From: Linderina pennispora
Taxonomy: Eukaryota; Kickxellomycota; Kickxellomycetes; Kickxellales; Kickxellaceae
Assembly (NCBI RefSeq): GCF_002104995.1
Contig: NW_024468254.1
Location: forward strand, 868,001-932,000
Direction: 5' to 3'
DNA length: 64,000 nucleotides
Part shown: positions 30,231-39,748 of the stretch, piece after piece
How the letters are laid out: each line of letters opens with the position of its first letter
Numbering within the stretch: the stretch's first letter is position 1
Notes under the pieces: model-generated
Databases searched by the model: none
The model's input: only the letters and a program-made list of their open reading frames with translations
What the model was told of the DNA's origin: nothing
Program-made: the position numbers and the translations under genes

Positions 30231-33200
30231 CTAAAGCTTGCTTTTCGAGGTCCTCCATGCCTGTGTCATCGTCTCAAGTAGGGCTGCGGCGATTTCGCTC
30301 TTTTTGGTTAGCCGCTCCTTGAATGGATCTGGCTTTTCCTTCTCACCTCTGACCTTTACATCCATTGTGCCTTTATAACGGCTGCCGTCGCACCGAGTGT
30401 CCTTTCGCAGATTCGGATTTTGGAACAGGTCCATGTAAAGGTCCTCAGTTAGGTCTTTAAGGATTCCGACATCTTCAACAAAATGGAAGTGGTCCAGGAT
30501 TTTGTTGTCGAGGATAGTGCTGCTGAACATATGGTCTTCCTTTACTTTTGATACTTCCTTAGCCGATCCCCTTCTCCAGTTTCTGATATCCAAATTCTCA
30601 AGCTCATCCAACGATCGCCTGTCAGCTTTCTCTCTGCAGATTCCGATGGTGGCGAACCAGCATATGAGATATATCAGCGACTCCCAGTCATCTAGCACTG
30701 ACCGCTCCACATCGAATCCTGAAAGGGTGTTGATGCTCATAAATGGGAGCACTCCAATCTGCCCACTGCGTATAAACCTCCGCTCCTCCTCTACTTTCAG
30801 TGCGTTGTCGAAATCAAACAGCAGCCCGCGCATCTGCCCATTTTCATCTGCCACTGCAAGAATCGTCTCATCGCATATGTTCCGATGGAGAATGCCGCAC
30901 CTATTGAGGATTTCAGCATGGCTGCGCATTGCATCGCCCAACACAACGATGAAGTCGTGGACCGAGGTGACAGACTTTAGGGGGAATCCGACAGCCCTCA
31001 TCACCACCCGTGTGTGAACGCGGAATGGGATAGGCTTCCCTTCCGGCCCAGTGTGGTTGAATAGTGGCCCGAGTACATTTCTCGTGTTGTCCTCCAGCAC
31101 CTTACCGTCCACCTGGATGCAAACGTTGCACCAGCCATGGAGTCTGGGCACTATGATTTCCGGATCCGTAACCGCGTCTCTGATCTCGTTCAGGAAATCG
31201 ATCTCGCTGCGGCCACTGGCTAGACCGCCTTCGACCTCGGGCCATGCGTCCTTGATAAGGAACTTTGGCTCAACAGTCCCATTTACAGGCGGATGGTCGC
31301 TGGCCAGGAAGCAGCGCCTATGTGGCCCAAACAGATTATCCGCGCTGAACAGGGTCTGGTCGCAGTAATAGGTTGTGGTGGCGCTGCCTGACGACCTGCC
31401 GCTGGTGCTCGGGCCCTCGATCATCCAGCACTTGTGCTCGAAGCACCAGTCAATCGTCGTGTCGAAGCCAAGCTGGTCGAAATCGCACAGTGAAAAGTGC
31501 ACCAGCACCTCGATGAACTTGGTGCGGCCGTCTGGTGTGGCGACGTCAATGGGTTTGGATGCAAAGACCCTGTCGTTCGACAACAGGCATATCCGCACCT
31601 CGGTGTCGCAGACTGACATGCCCCAGAGGAAGCGGCGCCAGTCCTGGCTGGAGTACATGTTTCGGCTGCACAGAAGCAGCTGCGCATGTGCCTGGCGCAC
31701 CAGCGCTGGGGTCTTGCCGGGCTTCACCTCGACCACAGCGAGCATGTCGCTGTAGTCGACAGGATCTTCTACTAGTGCCACGGCCTTGTTCTTGTGGCTG
31801 AGCTCGCGAGTGGCCAGCCCGATATCCACCCGCCGGTCATCGTCCTTTCCGACAGGTGCGCAGTCGTATATCTGATATGGCAGGATGTGCCGACGATGCA
31901 CTGCATCGCACTTCGCGTTGTCTCCTGCCTGCGCACGGACAAAACTGTCCTCGTTCTTTGCTACGAATAGCGAGAACTGCTGGATCGGCAGGTACATCTT
32001 CCGCTCTGCGCGGCCTGATGCTCCAGCGGTCGATCTGGCTGCATGAGTGGAGGATATCCACTCATTGAGCGACTCGACCATAGCCTGAGTGTCGGGGCTA
32101 GGTGTTAGCACTGGTAGTGGGTGGGAGTCGCTGATGGGTAGTGGCTGCTGCTGCCCAGGCCGCGTGCTGGGATGGCCAGTTGCTGCGCCTGTACGGTTGG
32201 CCGCCATGTCGTTGGCCACATCGAGGTGGCACTCAAGCTCTGCCGAAATGTGGTCTGTGATCTCGGCTGCCAGGTCAGCCTTGTCCTTGGTGCGGGGGTG
32301 GAGGAGGCCAAGAACAGCGTCGATGCCGCCGAGAAGACACTCGCTGACCCAGAGGGATGCCTCCTTGTCCCTCTCTGCCTTGAGATCGCTCGGCGACATC
32401 ACCTTGTTCGACTGTACAGTCGAGTTGTTCGCCGTGGACTTGACGGGGGTTTGCTTGCTGTTCTTGACAATGGTTGGATTCACTGGCGCATCTACAGGCA
32501 AAAGCGGCATAGATGTTTTTTGTCAGTACCTGGCCAACTCTGGTGCTCATGTCGATATCCGCTTGAATGCACTTACCGCTTTTCTTAGCCTTCGTGAGCT
32601 TGGTGACAGGCGGCGAGTGGAACAGGGCCGGTTTCTTGTCGCAAGGTGGATTTTCAGCGATACGGCGCTCCGTGCTGGAGCGGACCGGTGTGGTGAGCTG
32701 TGAGACCGGTAGTGCGGACATGTCACCTTCGGCAGCCGGGTGTTCCGCAATAGCGTGCGCATTGTTGTGATGGTCAGGCGTGCGGGGATCGCTGGCTGGG
32801 AATGCCGAAATGGGGCTGTCCAGGATCGAATCTTCTGCGATTGTTCTCAGGCGAGTGGAGCCAAGCCGATGACAGCAAGCTCCGATGATTCCAAGGAACA
32901 GCCAACCAATGTCTAAGCACCAAACACCTAGCCTGCTAACCCCTTGGTATCGACAGAAAGCTTTGATGAGGACTTGTAACCTCTGATGAGAGATGGCCGC
33001 TTATAGCAGCCTCTCAAGTCCTCTCCACTTTTGTTTCTTCAGAATTCCAGAAATATATTCCATTCTTATTTACTCACAACCAAACCGGTATTTACAAAAA
33101 GTCAAGTGGAGCCGTCAAGGAGATGGCGGCTATATGCGTCATCAAGGTTGAACGGCACCGGTGAGCAGTCGTGTGCGGTCAGCACAGCTGTCGGCTTGCA

Positions 33201-33266
33201 CTTCTTTGGAGCACTGAGTGGCACCTCATCCCTACGCTTCGATGATGGAGGTGTGTTGAAAGGCAT
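30231..33266 (-). pseudogene. chimeric FunK1 gene (type B body, type A tail), first exon broken by insertion
   Basis: Exon 2 (30231..32491) is open. It has the type B features: SDMLAVVEVKPGKT, the degenerate loop ILHRNICDETIL and LLFDFDNALK. Its last segment (FKERLTKKSEIAAALLETM then the WRTSKSKL tail) and the 3' flank are those of type A in block A; the switch lies at about 30334-30345. The intron is 32492..32576. Exon 1 starts at the conserved ATG (33266) but after about 54 residues (HLLDGST) hits a TGA created by an insertion at 32863-33113. The remaining exon 1 sequence is open from within the insertion, with a later ATG (MSALPVSQL, 32721) that could give an N-terminally shortened protein without the NLS. 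So it is either a pseudogene or an N-truncated pseudokinase. Confidence 0.8.
32854..33113. mobile_element. 242-bp insertion flanked by 9-bp direct repeats
   Basis: agtggagcc occurs at 32854-32862 and again at 33105-33113; the intervening 242 bp (32863-33104) are absent from blocks A and C, where the site is continuous. The ends (aagccgatgac and aaaaagtca) show no clear terminal inverted repeat and no poly-A, so the class is undetermined. Nine-bp duplications are typical of Mutator-like elements, 8-bp of hAT. Confidence 0.75.
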
Positions 33267-34085
33267 GTGTTACACTATCGATAGTAGTAGTAACAGTGGT
33301 ATATAACTCGAACGAGAAGTCTCTAAAAATGCGCTGTTCTGTAAAAATGTCGACTGTGAAAACAAGGAGGATCCGCACTATTCCTGGTTTTGTGGAGTAT
33401 TTGTTAGCAATAAAATCATAGCTGTAACCAAATAGCAACTACATGGTGTTCTGACTGTTAGCTAGTCTGTGATTGAGAGATGTGCATCAAATGAACTAAG
33501 GCTATAAAATCAAAGGTATAGTGAATCTGAAAAGGATCCTATCCGCAACTCTGTTCGCTTGGGTATTTATTATCTTGGGTTCGTTGTGATTCCTAAAACA
33601 CTTGAGCATGATATGGCTAATATGAATCATTCCTTCGCTTGTTGCAAAAAGCTCTGCCCAAGGGTTGCTGGGTGGCGCAGGAGCAGTCCTGGAATGGCCC
33701 ATGGCTGCGGCTACATGCACAACTTCGGCAACAAGTGTAGTTAGAGTTGTGCGATCAGTCAAGTGCCAGCCGGACACATTGGGCGAATGCAAGTTCTGCC
33801 GTGCAACGATTTACGTGTGTATTTCCATATGCTGATCGCACACCCAGCAAGCACTACAGCATCTGCGTAGATCGAAACATGCTACCGACTACTCCCCGAG
33901 AGGCGTGCCACTGGCTGCCTGCAAAATGGGAGTGGGATGCGGCTCCTCCAGCATCTGTTTACACGAATGCCTCACAGCCCAAAATCTGCCATGCACCGCC
34001 AGGGGATATATTGTGCACCCTTTCTCACAGCGCGTGTCTGCTAGCCGCTTTATCTCTCACCACTACCACAACCTTAAACCCAGAC
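33267..34085. promoter_or_regulatory. divergent intergenic region of block B with a second insertion
   Basis: Matches 16495-17088, except that about 13 bp there is replaced by about 236 bp (33395-33630) of AT-rich sequence with no recognised coding content. The TATA-like elements for both flanking genes persist. Confidence 0.55.
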
Positions 34086-34856
34086 ATGGACGGCTACCTG
34101 CACAGCGACACCGGAAAAGACAGCGACATCGAGGTAACGCTCGAGGATGACAACTCCGACGACGACCAGCAGCAGCAGCCCACCAGCACCCGGACATTCA
34201 CCCCCAAAGCCCGTTCGCAAACAGCGCAGCAGGTGGACGATGGCCAGGAGCAGCCGTACCTGCCGCGTCTCAAGACCAGCATCATCCAGATGGTCCTGAA
34301 CATCAACAGCGAGCTGATCAGGCTCTGCCAAGAGTACCAGAACAACAGCCTGATGGACGACCCGCAGCTGATCATGTACCAGAACCGGCTGCAGACCAAC
34401 CTGGCGTACCTGGCCAGCGTCGCCGACAATTACCTGGATCCAACCAGAAATGCACCAGACCTGGGACCACTGCCAACACCGACGCTGGCAGACAGCAGCA
34501 GATCGACGATTGAGGCGCGGCTGCAGGATGCAAGAGAGGTATATGCAAAGTATGTGCAGGCGTGGAATGACCGGCAGCTGGAGCTGTCACGGCGAGCAAA
34601 GGCGCTGCTGGCCGACGAAGAGAAGGCACAGTTTGCGAGCCTGGACCGAGAGAACCTGAACGAGCAGGTGGTCGAGCTGCTGAGGAACGACAGAGTCAGC
34701 TTCGACAAGTCTGGAGACGAGCCGATTTCGCCAGAGACATACACGCCGTTTCCGCCATTCAGGCTGCCGGCGCACACACAGCTGCCACCAGGCGTTCCCC
34801 GGTGGACATTCAACAATAGCACAGCAGTGCCTGAGGATAGCAAAAGGTCAACATAG
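34086..34856 (+). CDS. SSXT/SS18 (GIF)-domain protein, copy B
   Basis: A 256-residue near-identical copy of the gene at 17089. Differences seen are in the acidic stretch (DDNSDDDQQQQ versus DDNSSDDQQQQ) and the last residues (SKRST versus SKKSA), where the duplication ends and unrelated sequence supplies the stop. The SSXT domain is unchanged. The frame is intact and the promoter is duplicated, so both copies are probably expressed. It converges with the SEA2/WDR24 gene, 97 bp between stops. Confidence 0.8.
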   Translation: MDGYLHSDTGKDSDIEVTLEDDNSDDDQQQQPTSTRTFTPKARSQTAQQVDDGQEQPYLPRLKTSIIQMVLNINSELIRLCQEYQNNSLMDDPQLIMYQNRLQTNLAYLASVADNYLDPTRNAPDLGPLPTPTLADSSRSTIEARLQDAREVYAKYVQAWNDRQLELSRRAKALLADEEKAQFASLDRENLNEQVVELLRNDRVSFDKSGDEPISPETYTPFPPFRLPAHTQLPPGVPRWTFNNSTAVPEDSKRST

Positions 34857-34953
34857 CATAACATTCGTTGTATTTTAATTGCGACGGATAGCACAGTTAG
34901 AATGGCCACGATGCAAGTCGATTAGTTTGATGTGATTCTACCAGACCGCATTT

Positions 34954-37900
34954 TTAGCTAACGCCTGGGACCAGATTGCAGGCATGGCCACATCCAGATG
35001 GACATTCGGTCTGATCCAGGTCGTCAAACCACTCATGGAAATGGTCTGCATGACCACCATGGCCGCATCCTTGACACCACACGAATCTACCAATGACAGG
35101 TTCCTGGCACACCGCACACTGAGTGGAAGCGCGTTTGCACTCAACACACAGTGCCAAGCCCGTGTCTGGTAGCTGCATCAATGTGGATCGGCAGTGGCAG
35201 CATTCGATACCAACGGTGTTGCGTGTCTCTATGGCATCGCGGACAGACTTGAACGGGGACTCTAGCGCAATCATGGTCGCTGCCTCGAATTCTCGCTGCT
35301 GGTCGAGCTGGTCAATGTACGCCAGCATCCAGTTCTCAGCGGCACGCCATTTGTGGATTCGAATAAAGCCGCGCATCAGCAGAGCTACGGTCACGGCAGT
35401 TTGCACGTCGCCCTTGTCAGCGTAGTACTGGCATGAATCTGCAACAAGCCGAAGTTCCTTTTTGGTTGCATACCGTTGCGTGCGGATATTCAGCTTGGCT
35501 GCTGTTTGCACACCATTGGCTGCTGGTGCCACCGTAGGAGCGGCGTCTGGCAAAACAGCGCCAGAAGCGACAAGGGCAAGATTGGGAGTTGCGACGCCTG
35601 ATGGGATATCTGCTGTGTCTGCAAAGAAAAACTGCGCACGTTCTTGCGGTTGCGCTGAAGCCGATGTCAGCGGCAACAGTTCGGTAGCACGCGATGGCAA
35701 GCCTATGCTGCCGGTGGTCCTGCTGCGCACAACGCTATTCGGTCGGAGCGCATTGCTGTTTTGCGTAATATGCAGCGCCATATCGTCTGCAGAGGGGCTA
35801 GACATTGAGTGCGCTAGCGGCCGGGCAAGCGGCGACGGGGTGTTACTGGGCCGTGTCGAGACAGACATGATATGCTGCAGATTTGGAATTGATCTGGACA
35901 TCGTCTCCCTACCTTCGCTCTGCAACATAACTGCGGGCAGCAGGCGGTTGGCCTTTGCATGCTTTAATGTTTCTGAGATCTCGCTAAACCGTGTCTCGCT
36001 GCCGCGGCTAATACTCCTGTTGGATGGCGATTGGAAAAGAGCAGAGAACGATGCTGGTGACGTCCTGCCAGACTGCAAAATCGAAGGCGCCTGTGGCATT
36101 AAAGTCGAGGGCATGTGGTATTCGCCATCGCTGGATCCGTCGCCCCCATCAGGCAAACTGTCAATGACAGATCGACTTAGGAACACGCTCGAGCTGGCGC
36201 GGCTGATAGACTCGGAGAGATTAGACCGCAACCACGCGCGACGCACCCGCGAGGACTGGCTGCCGACGCTACTGAGTTGGCGCTCGGACTGCAGATCGCT
36301 GGTCCCCTTTTTGCGGGACTTGCCTGAGCGCTTGCGTGGCTTGAGCGGCAGTGAATCGCCAAGCATTGTAGACAAAAAGCGCCAGAACCTTGAGATCTCA
36401 GGGAACCGCGCACTGGATATTTTGGCGTTGTGCTCGCAGCACGCGGAGAACTCATCCGGGTCAAAGCGGTATGTACGCGCCAAGTACGCCATTGCATTGG
36501 GCTCGCCAGTCAGCTTGTGGTCAAGAACGTGTTCATCCAAGAAGGCTTGGGGGAGATTGGTCTGGTACTTTAACAGTTCCAACGACATTTTGCCCGAGTT
36601 TTTGATCCCCGCTAGCAACGGGTTGGCTGAACCGCTAAATGTAGACTGTCCCGAGGCGCTGCCGCCGGGTTTTTGGACCACGCCTTGGCGCTTCTGCGTC
36701 GCAGAGACGTCGACCATGATATGCTCAATGCAACTGCTTCTACGCTGGAAGAACTCGCCGGTTGCCACCGCCAAGTGGTGCTGGGAGCTGAACTCAGCGA
36801 CTGTATTGCCCATCAGGCCAGCTGTGAACACAGCATCGTTCTGCATATCACACTGAACGACATCGCCCTCACGAGTGCTGGACCATACAACGTCATCGTC
36901 GTACCATGTAAACCCGCTGATGGCACCCTTGTGGCGGTCATGGAACATCAAGCTGTGGTTCGGATTGTGCATGTCCCAGACCTGGAAGCGGATATCGGAT
37001 GACAGTGCACACGACGACAACTGTGTGTCGTGGCCCGGTCGCCACTGCAGCTTATGCACATGCGCCAAAGTGCGGATTGCGCAGAACGGGGATACGCTGA
37101 ACTTTTTCGGCGCCGTAGTGATATCCCAGACCTTGATTGCTTGGTCGCTGCCGCCACTGCCGATAAATCGGCCGTTCGGGTGCCACGCAATGCACTGCCC
37201 ACGGTATGCCGGATGCGCATCAAAGTTCAGGTACGGCGTTGTCGGCTTGCGATCATCCCAGACGAGAAGTCGTCCCTCTTGCGTGATTGCCGCAATCTTT
37301 GACGCGTCGCTGGGTGTACAATCGATATCCTGTGCGGTCAGCGACCCAGTCAGCCGGGTGCCAGAATTGCGGTCAGATGCGCGCACATCCCAGCCGACAA
37401 TATAGCCGTCGCTGTATGCCGCATACACGAAATACGGGTTATCTGGTTTCGGTGTCAGACGGTTGACGGGACGCGAGTAGTCGGAGAATTTGCGCACAAA
37501 CTGGTCTGTGCGGCGCTCAGGGTCCCAGATCGTCACAGTTCCGTCATTCGAGCCAGTGGTGATGTACTCTGACGGCCGCCAAATGACATCTTTGAAATCC
37601 ATGCTCATGTTCCACCGGCGGCCCATTGCCATGTGCGCCTCCTGCGTGATCTGATCGGGGCCCATGCGCAAAAGCACCAGCCCATCGTGCCCAGCCACTG
37701 CGCAGATTGGCTGTTTGTTGGGACTCGGGGCTACCGCGTTCCAGCGCCATGGCTGCTCAAACACCAAGGTCTTCTTGTGCCCACGCGTTGGCGTGAACGC
37801 CCAGGGACTGAGCAGCTGCTGCCCTCCGCTGGATGCCTGAGCGCTGTCGGTGCTGTGGGCATCGGCAAGGTCGCTGTGATCGCGATCGATACGACCGGCA

Positions 37901-39543
37901 CTGGTCACTCGCCCAGTGGTTCCAAACAGTGTTGATCCAGACATGGCTGACGACTGTCGCGTGGCACTGTCGCGGCGGTAATGCACTTTTCCACCAGCCG
38001 AGGCGCCCTGCGCCGTAGCGGATGTGCCGGATAGCTTGCTGATAAGCTGCTGGCTAGTCTCATTCGGTGAGTCGTTCTGAGTACTAGGCATACGTGCCGA
38101 TCTGGCTTCACCTGAGCCCTGCTGAGCCGATCCCTGGCGGGGGTTGTTGGCAGCTGCACCTGACAAAATAAGATCCATGGCTGTAGGCTGCGTTGGCGGT
38201 GTATACAGCCATACCCGCTTTCCGTCAGCCCCATTCTGGCCTGGATAGTCCTCTGCCGATCTCTCTGTCATAGCGCCGTGTCCGCCCTTGCGCTGTGTTG
38301 CTGCAAGCCGATTTCGCGGAACACCAAAGCCCTGGTCAGGTCCTGGCGACAAGAACATACTCGATGCCTCCGAAGGCCCGCTATGAGACGTGTTGATCAC
38401 CAAATCGGCCGAGTCATGGCCCGAAGTCTGCAGCTGCTCGCCTGTGTTCGCACGCTGTTTGCTGCCAAACACGCCTCCGCTGGCTGCTGGCTTCGCTGCC
38501 CCTTTGAACTCGCTGGTGCGCAGATCCCCGCCGCTACCACCGCGCTTCGACCGGCCAGCAGCCTTTGACTGCGAAAACACCGACGAAGAGACCTTGGGCT
38601 TCACCTGGGTGCCCCGGGTGCCCTCTGATGGTATCACTACGTCGCTCTCGGTCCTACGCAGCGTGCTGGTGGGCGAAAACACCTCTGAGCGAGAGTTTTG
38701 CTGGCCTACTGAGTTGGACGCCATCGATCGATCTGTCGATAAGCTTGACGCAAGGCTCTCGGGGATCTCCACGGTGCTGGCCGTCATCGAGCTGTCGCGC
38801 TTCGACAGCCGTGGTACCCGTTTCTGTGCGTCGTTAAGCACATTGCCACTGGCAATATGGAAATGTGCGGCTGTTGCCGACTGCACCGCCCGTGTGTCTG
38901 TACCAACCGCAGCCTGCTCCTGACCAGATACCGACCTTGTAACTACAGGCCGCTCATTCTCCGAGTGATTACGCTGCCATGTGCTTGTATCACCGCCCGT
39001 CGGGCTAACACTGCTGCTGTGCGGTGCGTAAGTCTGTGTGGTTGCGGCGCGCTGCACACCTTCAGGCCTTGTGAATATGCCTCTCTTGCGCCCGCCAAAC
39101 GGTGTTGTAGTTGTGCTACGTGGCCGCTGTACTAGCACCTGCTTGGCTGGCGTCTGGACAGAATCTGGCTCGTTTCCACCAGACAGCGCCCGCCGCTTCT
39201 CGGGCTCATGGGTGCCTTCGGCAGCCGGGTTCATGTGCGAGTTGCTATCGGCCACAAGAACCAGGGGCATATCGCCGTCTGATAGCATATTGGCCAGGGC
39301 CTGTGATTCCTGCGCGTCTGCTCGCGATGACTGCGACCTGCTAGGGAGTAGCCCAAACTCCATTGCGCTGCCTGGGCTGTCAGGGATAGCTGGCAGAGGC
39401 TCTGGCTTTTGCTTGCCACGCCGCCCACCGCTGTTTGGTTTGCTCGGTGCTGGCCGTGGTTTGGGGGCCACTGGCGCTACTGTGGAATTCAACCCTGCAC
39501 CGCGTCGTCCTGTGCGTATCTGCGCCTTCTTCGATTCAGACAT
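34954..39543 (-). CDS. RTC1: SEA2/RTC1 (WDR24)-like GATOR2/SEACAT subunit
   Basis: A 1529-residue protein. Residues 1-580 are low-complexity (Ser, Thr, Gly, Arg), longer than usual for the family. A WD40 propeller occupies roughly 580-930 (GSNDGTVTIWDPERR, SDGYIVGWDVR, GRLLVWDDRK, GSGGSDQAIKVWDI). A second disordered stretch follows, then an alpha-helical repeat region (AYIDQLDQQREFEAA). It ends in a RING-like zinc domain (CCHC near 1451, CAVCQEPVIGRFVWCQGCGHGGHADHFHEWF, CPSGCGH). WDR24/Sea2 is part of the TORC1-activating GATOR2 (SEACAT) complex on the vacuole. WCQGCGHGGH...EWF fits WDR24 better than WDR59. The start is the first ATG (MSESKKAQ). The gene is intronless. Confidence 0.88.
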   Translation of the reverse strand: MSESKKAQIRTGRRGAGLNSTVAPVAPKPRPAPSKPNSGGRRGKQKPEPLPAIPDSPGSAMEFGLLPSRSQSSRADAQESQALANMLSDGDMPLVLVADSNSHMNPAAEGTHEPEKRRALSGGNEPDSVQTPAKQVLVQRPRSTTTTPFGGRKRGIFTRPEGVQRAATTQTYAPHSSSVSPTGGDTSTWQRNHSENERPVVTRSVSGQEQAAVGTDTRAVQSATAAHFHIASGNVLNDAQKRVPRLSKRDSSMTASTVEIPESLASSLSTDRSMASNSVGQQNSRSEVFSPTSTLRRTESDVVIPSEGTRGTQVKPKVSSSVFSQSKAAGRSKRGGSGGDLRTSEFKGAAKPAASGGVFGSKQRANTGEQLQTSGHDSADLVINTSHSGPSEASSMFLSPGPDQGFGVPRNRLAATQRKGGHGAMTERSAEDYPGQNGADGKRVWLYTPPTQPTAMDLILSGAAANNPRQGSAQQGSGEARSARMPSTQNDSPNETSQQLISKLSGTSATAQGASAGGKVHYRRDSATRQSSAMSGSTLFGTTGRVTSAGRIDRDHSDLADAHSTDSAQASSGGQQLLSPWAFTPTRGHKKTLVFEQPWRWNAVAPSPNKQPICAVAGHDGLVLLRMGPDQITQEAHMAMGRRWNMSMDFKDVIWRPSEYITTGSNDGTVTIWDPERRTDQFVRKFSDYSRPVNRLTPKPDNPYFVYAAYSDGYIVGWDVRASDRNSGTRLTGSLTAQDIDCTPSDASKIAAITQEGRLLVWDDRKPTTPYLNFDAHPAYRGQCIAWHPNGRFIGSGGSDQAIKVWDITTAPKKFSVSPFCAIRTLAHVHKLQWRPGHDTQLSSCALSSDIRFQVWDMHNPNHSLMFHDRHKGAISGFTWYDDDVVWSSTREGDVVQCDMQNDAVFTAGLMGNTVAEFSSQHHLAVATGEFFQRRSSCIEHIMVDVSATQKRQGVVQKPGGSASGQSTFSGSANPLLAGIKNSGKMSLELLKYQTNLPQAFLDEHVLDHKLTGEPNAMAYLARTYRFDPDEFSACCEHNAKISSARFPEISRFWRFLSTMLGDSLPLKPRKRSGKSRKKGTSDLQSERQLSSVGSQSSRVRRAWLRSNLSESISRASSSVFLSRSVIDSLPDGGDGSSDGEYHMPSTLMPQAPSILQSGRTSPASFSALFQSPSNRSISRGSETRFSEISETLKHAKANRLLPAVMLQSEGRETMSRSIPNLQHIMSVSTRPSNTPSPLARPLAHSMSSPSADDMALHITQNSNALRPNSVVRSRTTGSIGLPSRATELLPLTSASAQPQERAQFFFADTADIPSGVATPNLALVASGAVLPDAAPTVAPAANGVQTAAKLNIRTQRYATKKELRLVADSCQYYADKGDVQTAVTVALLMRGFIRIHKWRAAENWMLAYIDQLDQQREFEAATMIALESPFKSVRDAIETRNTVGIECCHCRSTLMQLPDTGLALCVECKRASTQCAVCQEPVIGRFVWCQGCGHGGHADHFHEWFDDLDQTECPSGCGHACNLVPGVS

Positions 39544-39748
39544 TTCAGAAAGAATGCGGAAAGCAAGGGATTCGGGAAATTGGAAGTGAAGGCGAACTAG
39601 TGGAAAATGAATGTGAAAAATGTGCAATGCGGTGCTGAAAGTCGAATTCCGTCACTGGCGCGGAAGCACAGCAGAAGAATTGCCCGGCATAGCCTTGTGA
39701 TCAAAAACGTGGATTTCCAAGCGGCATTCCTAACCAAACAACAAGCTT

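Larger units (their letters stand above)
28437..34850. repeat. segmental duplication, block B (PPIH, chimeric FunK1, SSXT)
   Basis: A second copy of 8315-17853. It lacks about 3.6 kb (type A kinase plus spacer) through recombination between kinase 3' ends, and has gained two insertions at 32863-33113 and about 33395-33630. The flanking genes differ from those of block A. Confidence 0.9.

Noticed and set aside
32863-33104. Solo LTR interpretation of the block B insertion
   Set aside because: No TG...CA ends at the target-duplication boundaries, and the 9-bp duplication is longer than the 4-6 bp usual for LTR elements.
35462-36856. 464-codon plus-strand frame
   Set aside because: Antisense to the WD40 gene; Ser/Arg-rich shadow frame, no motif.
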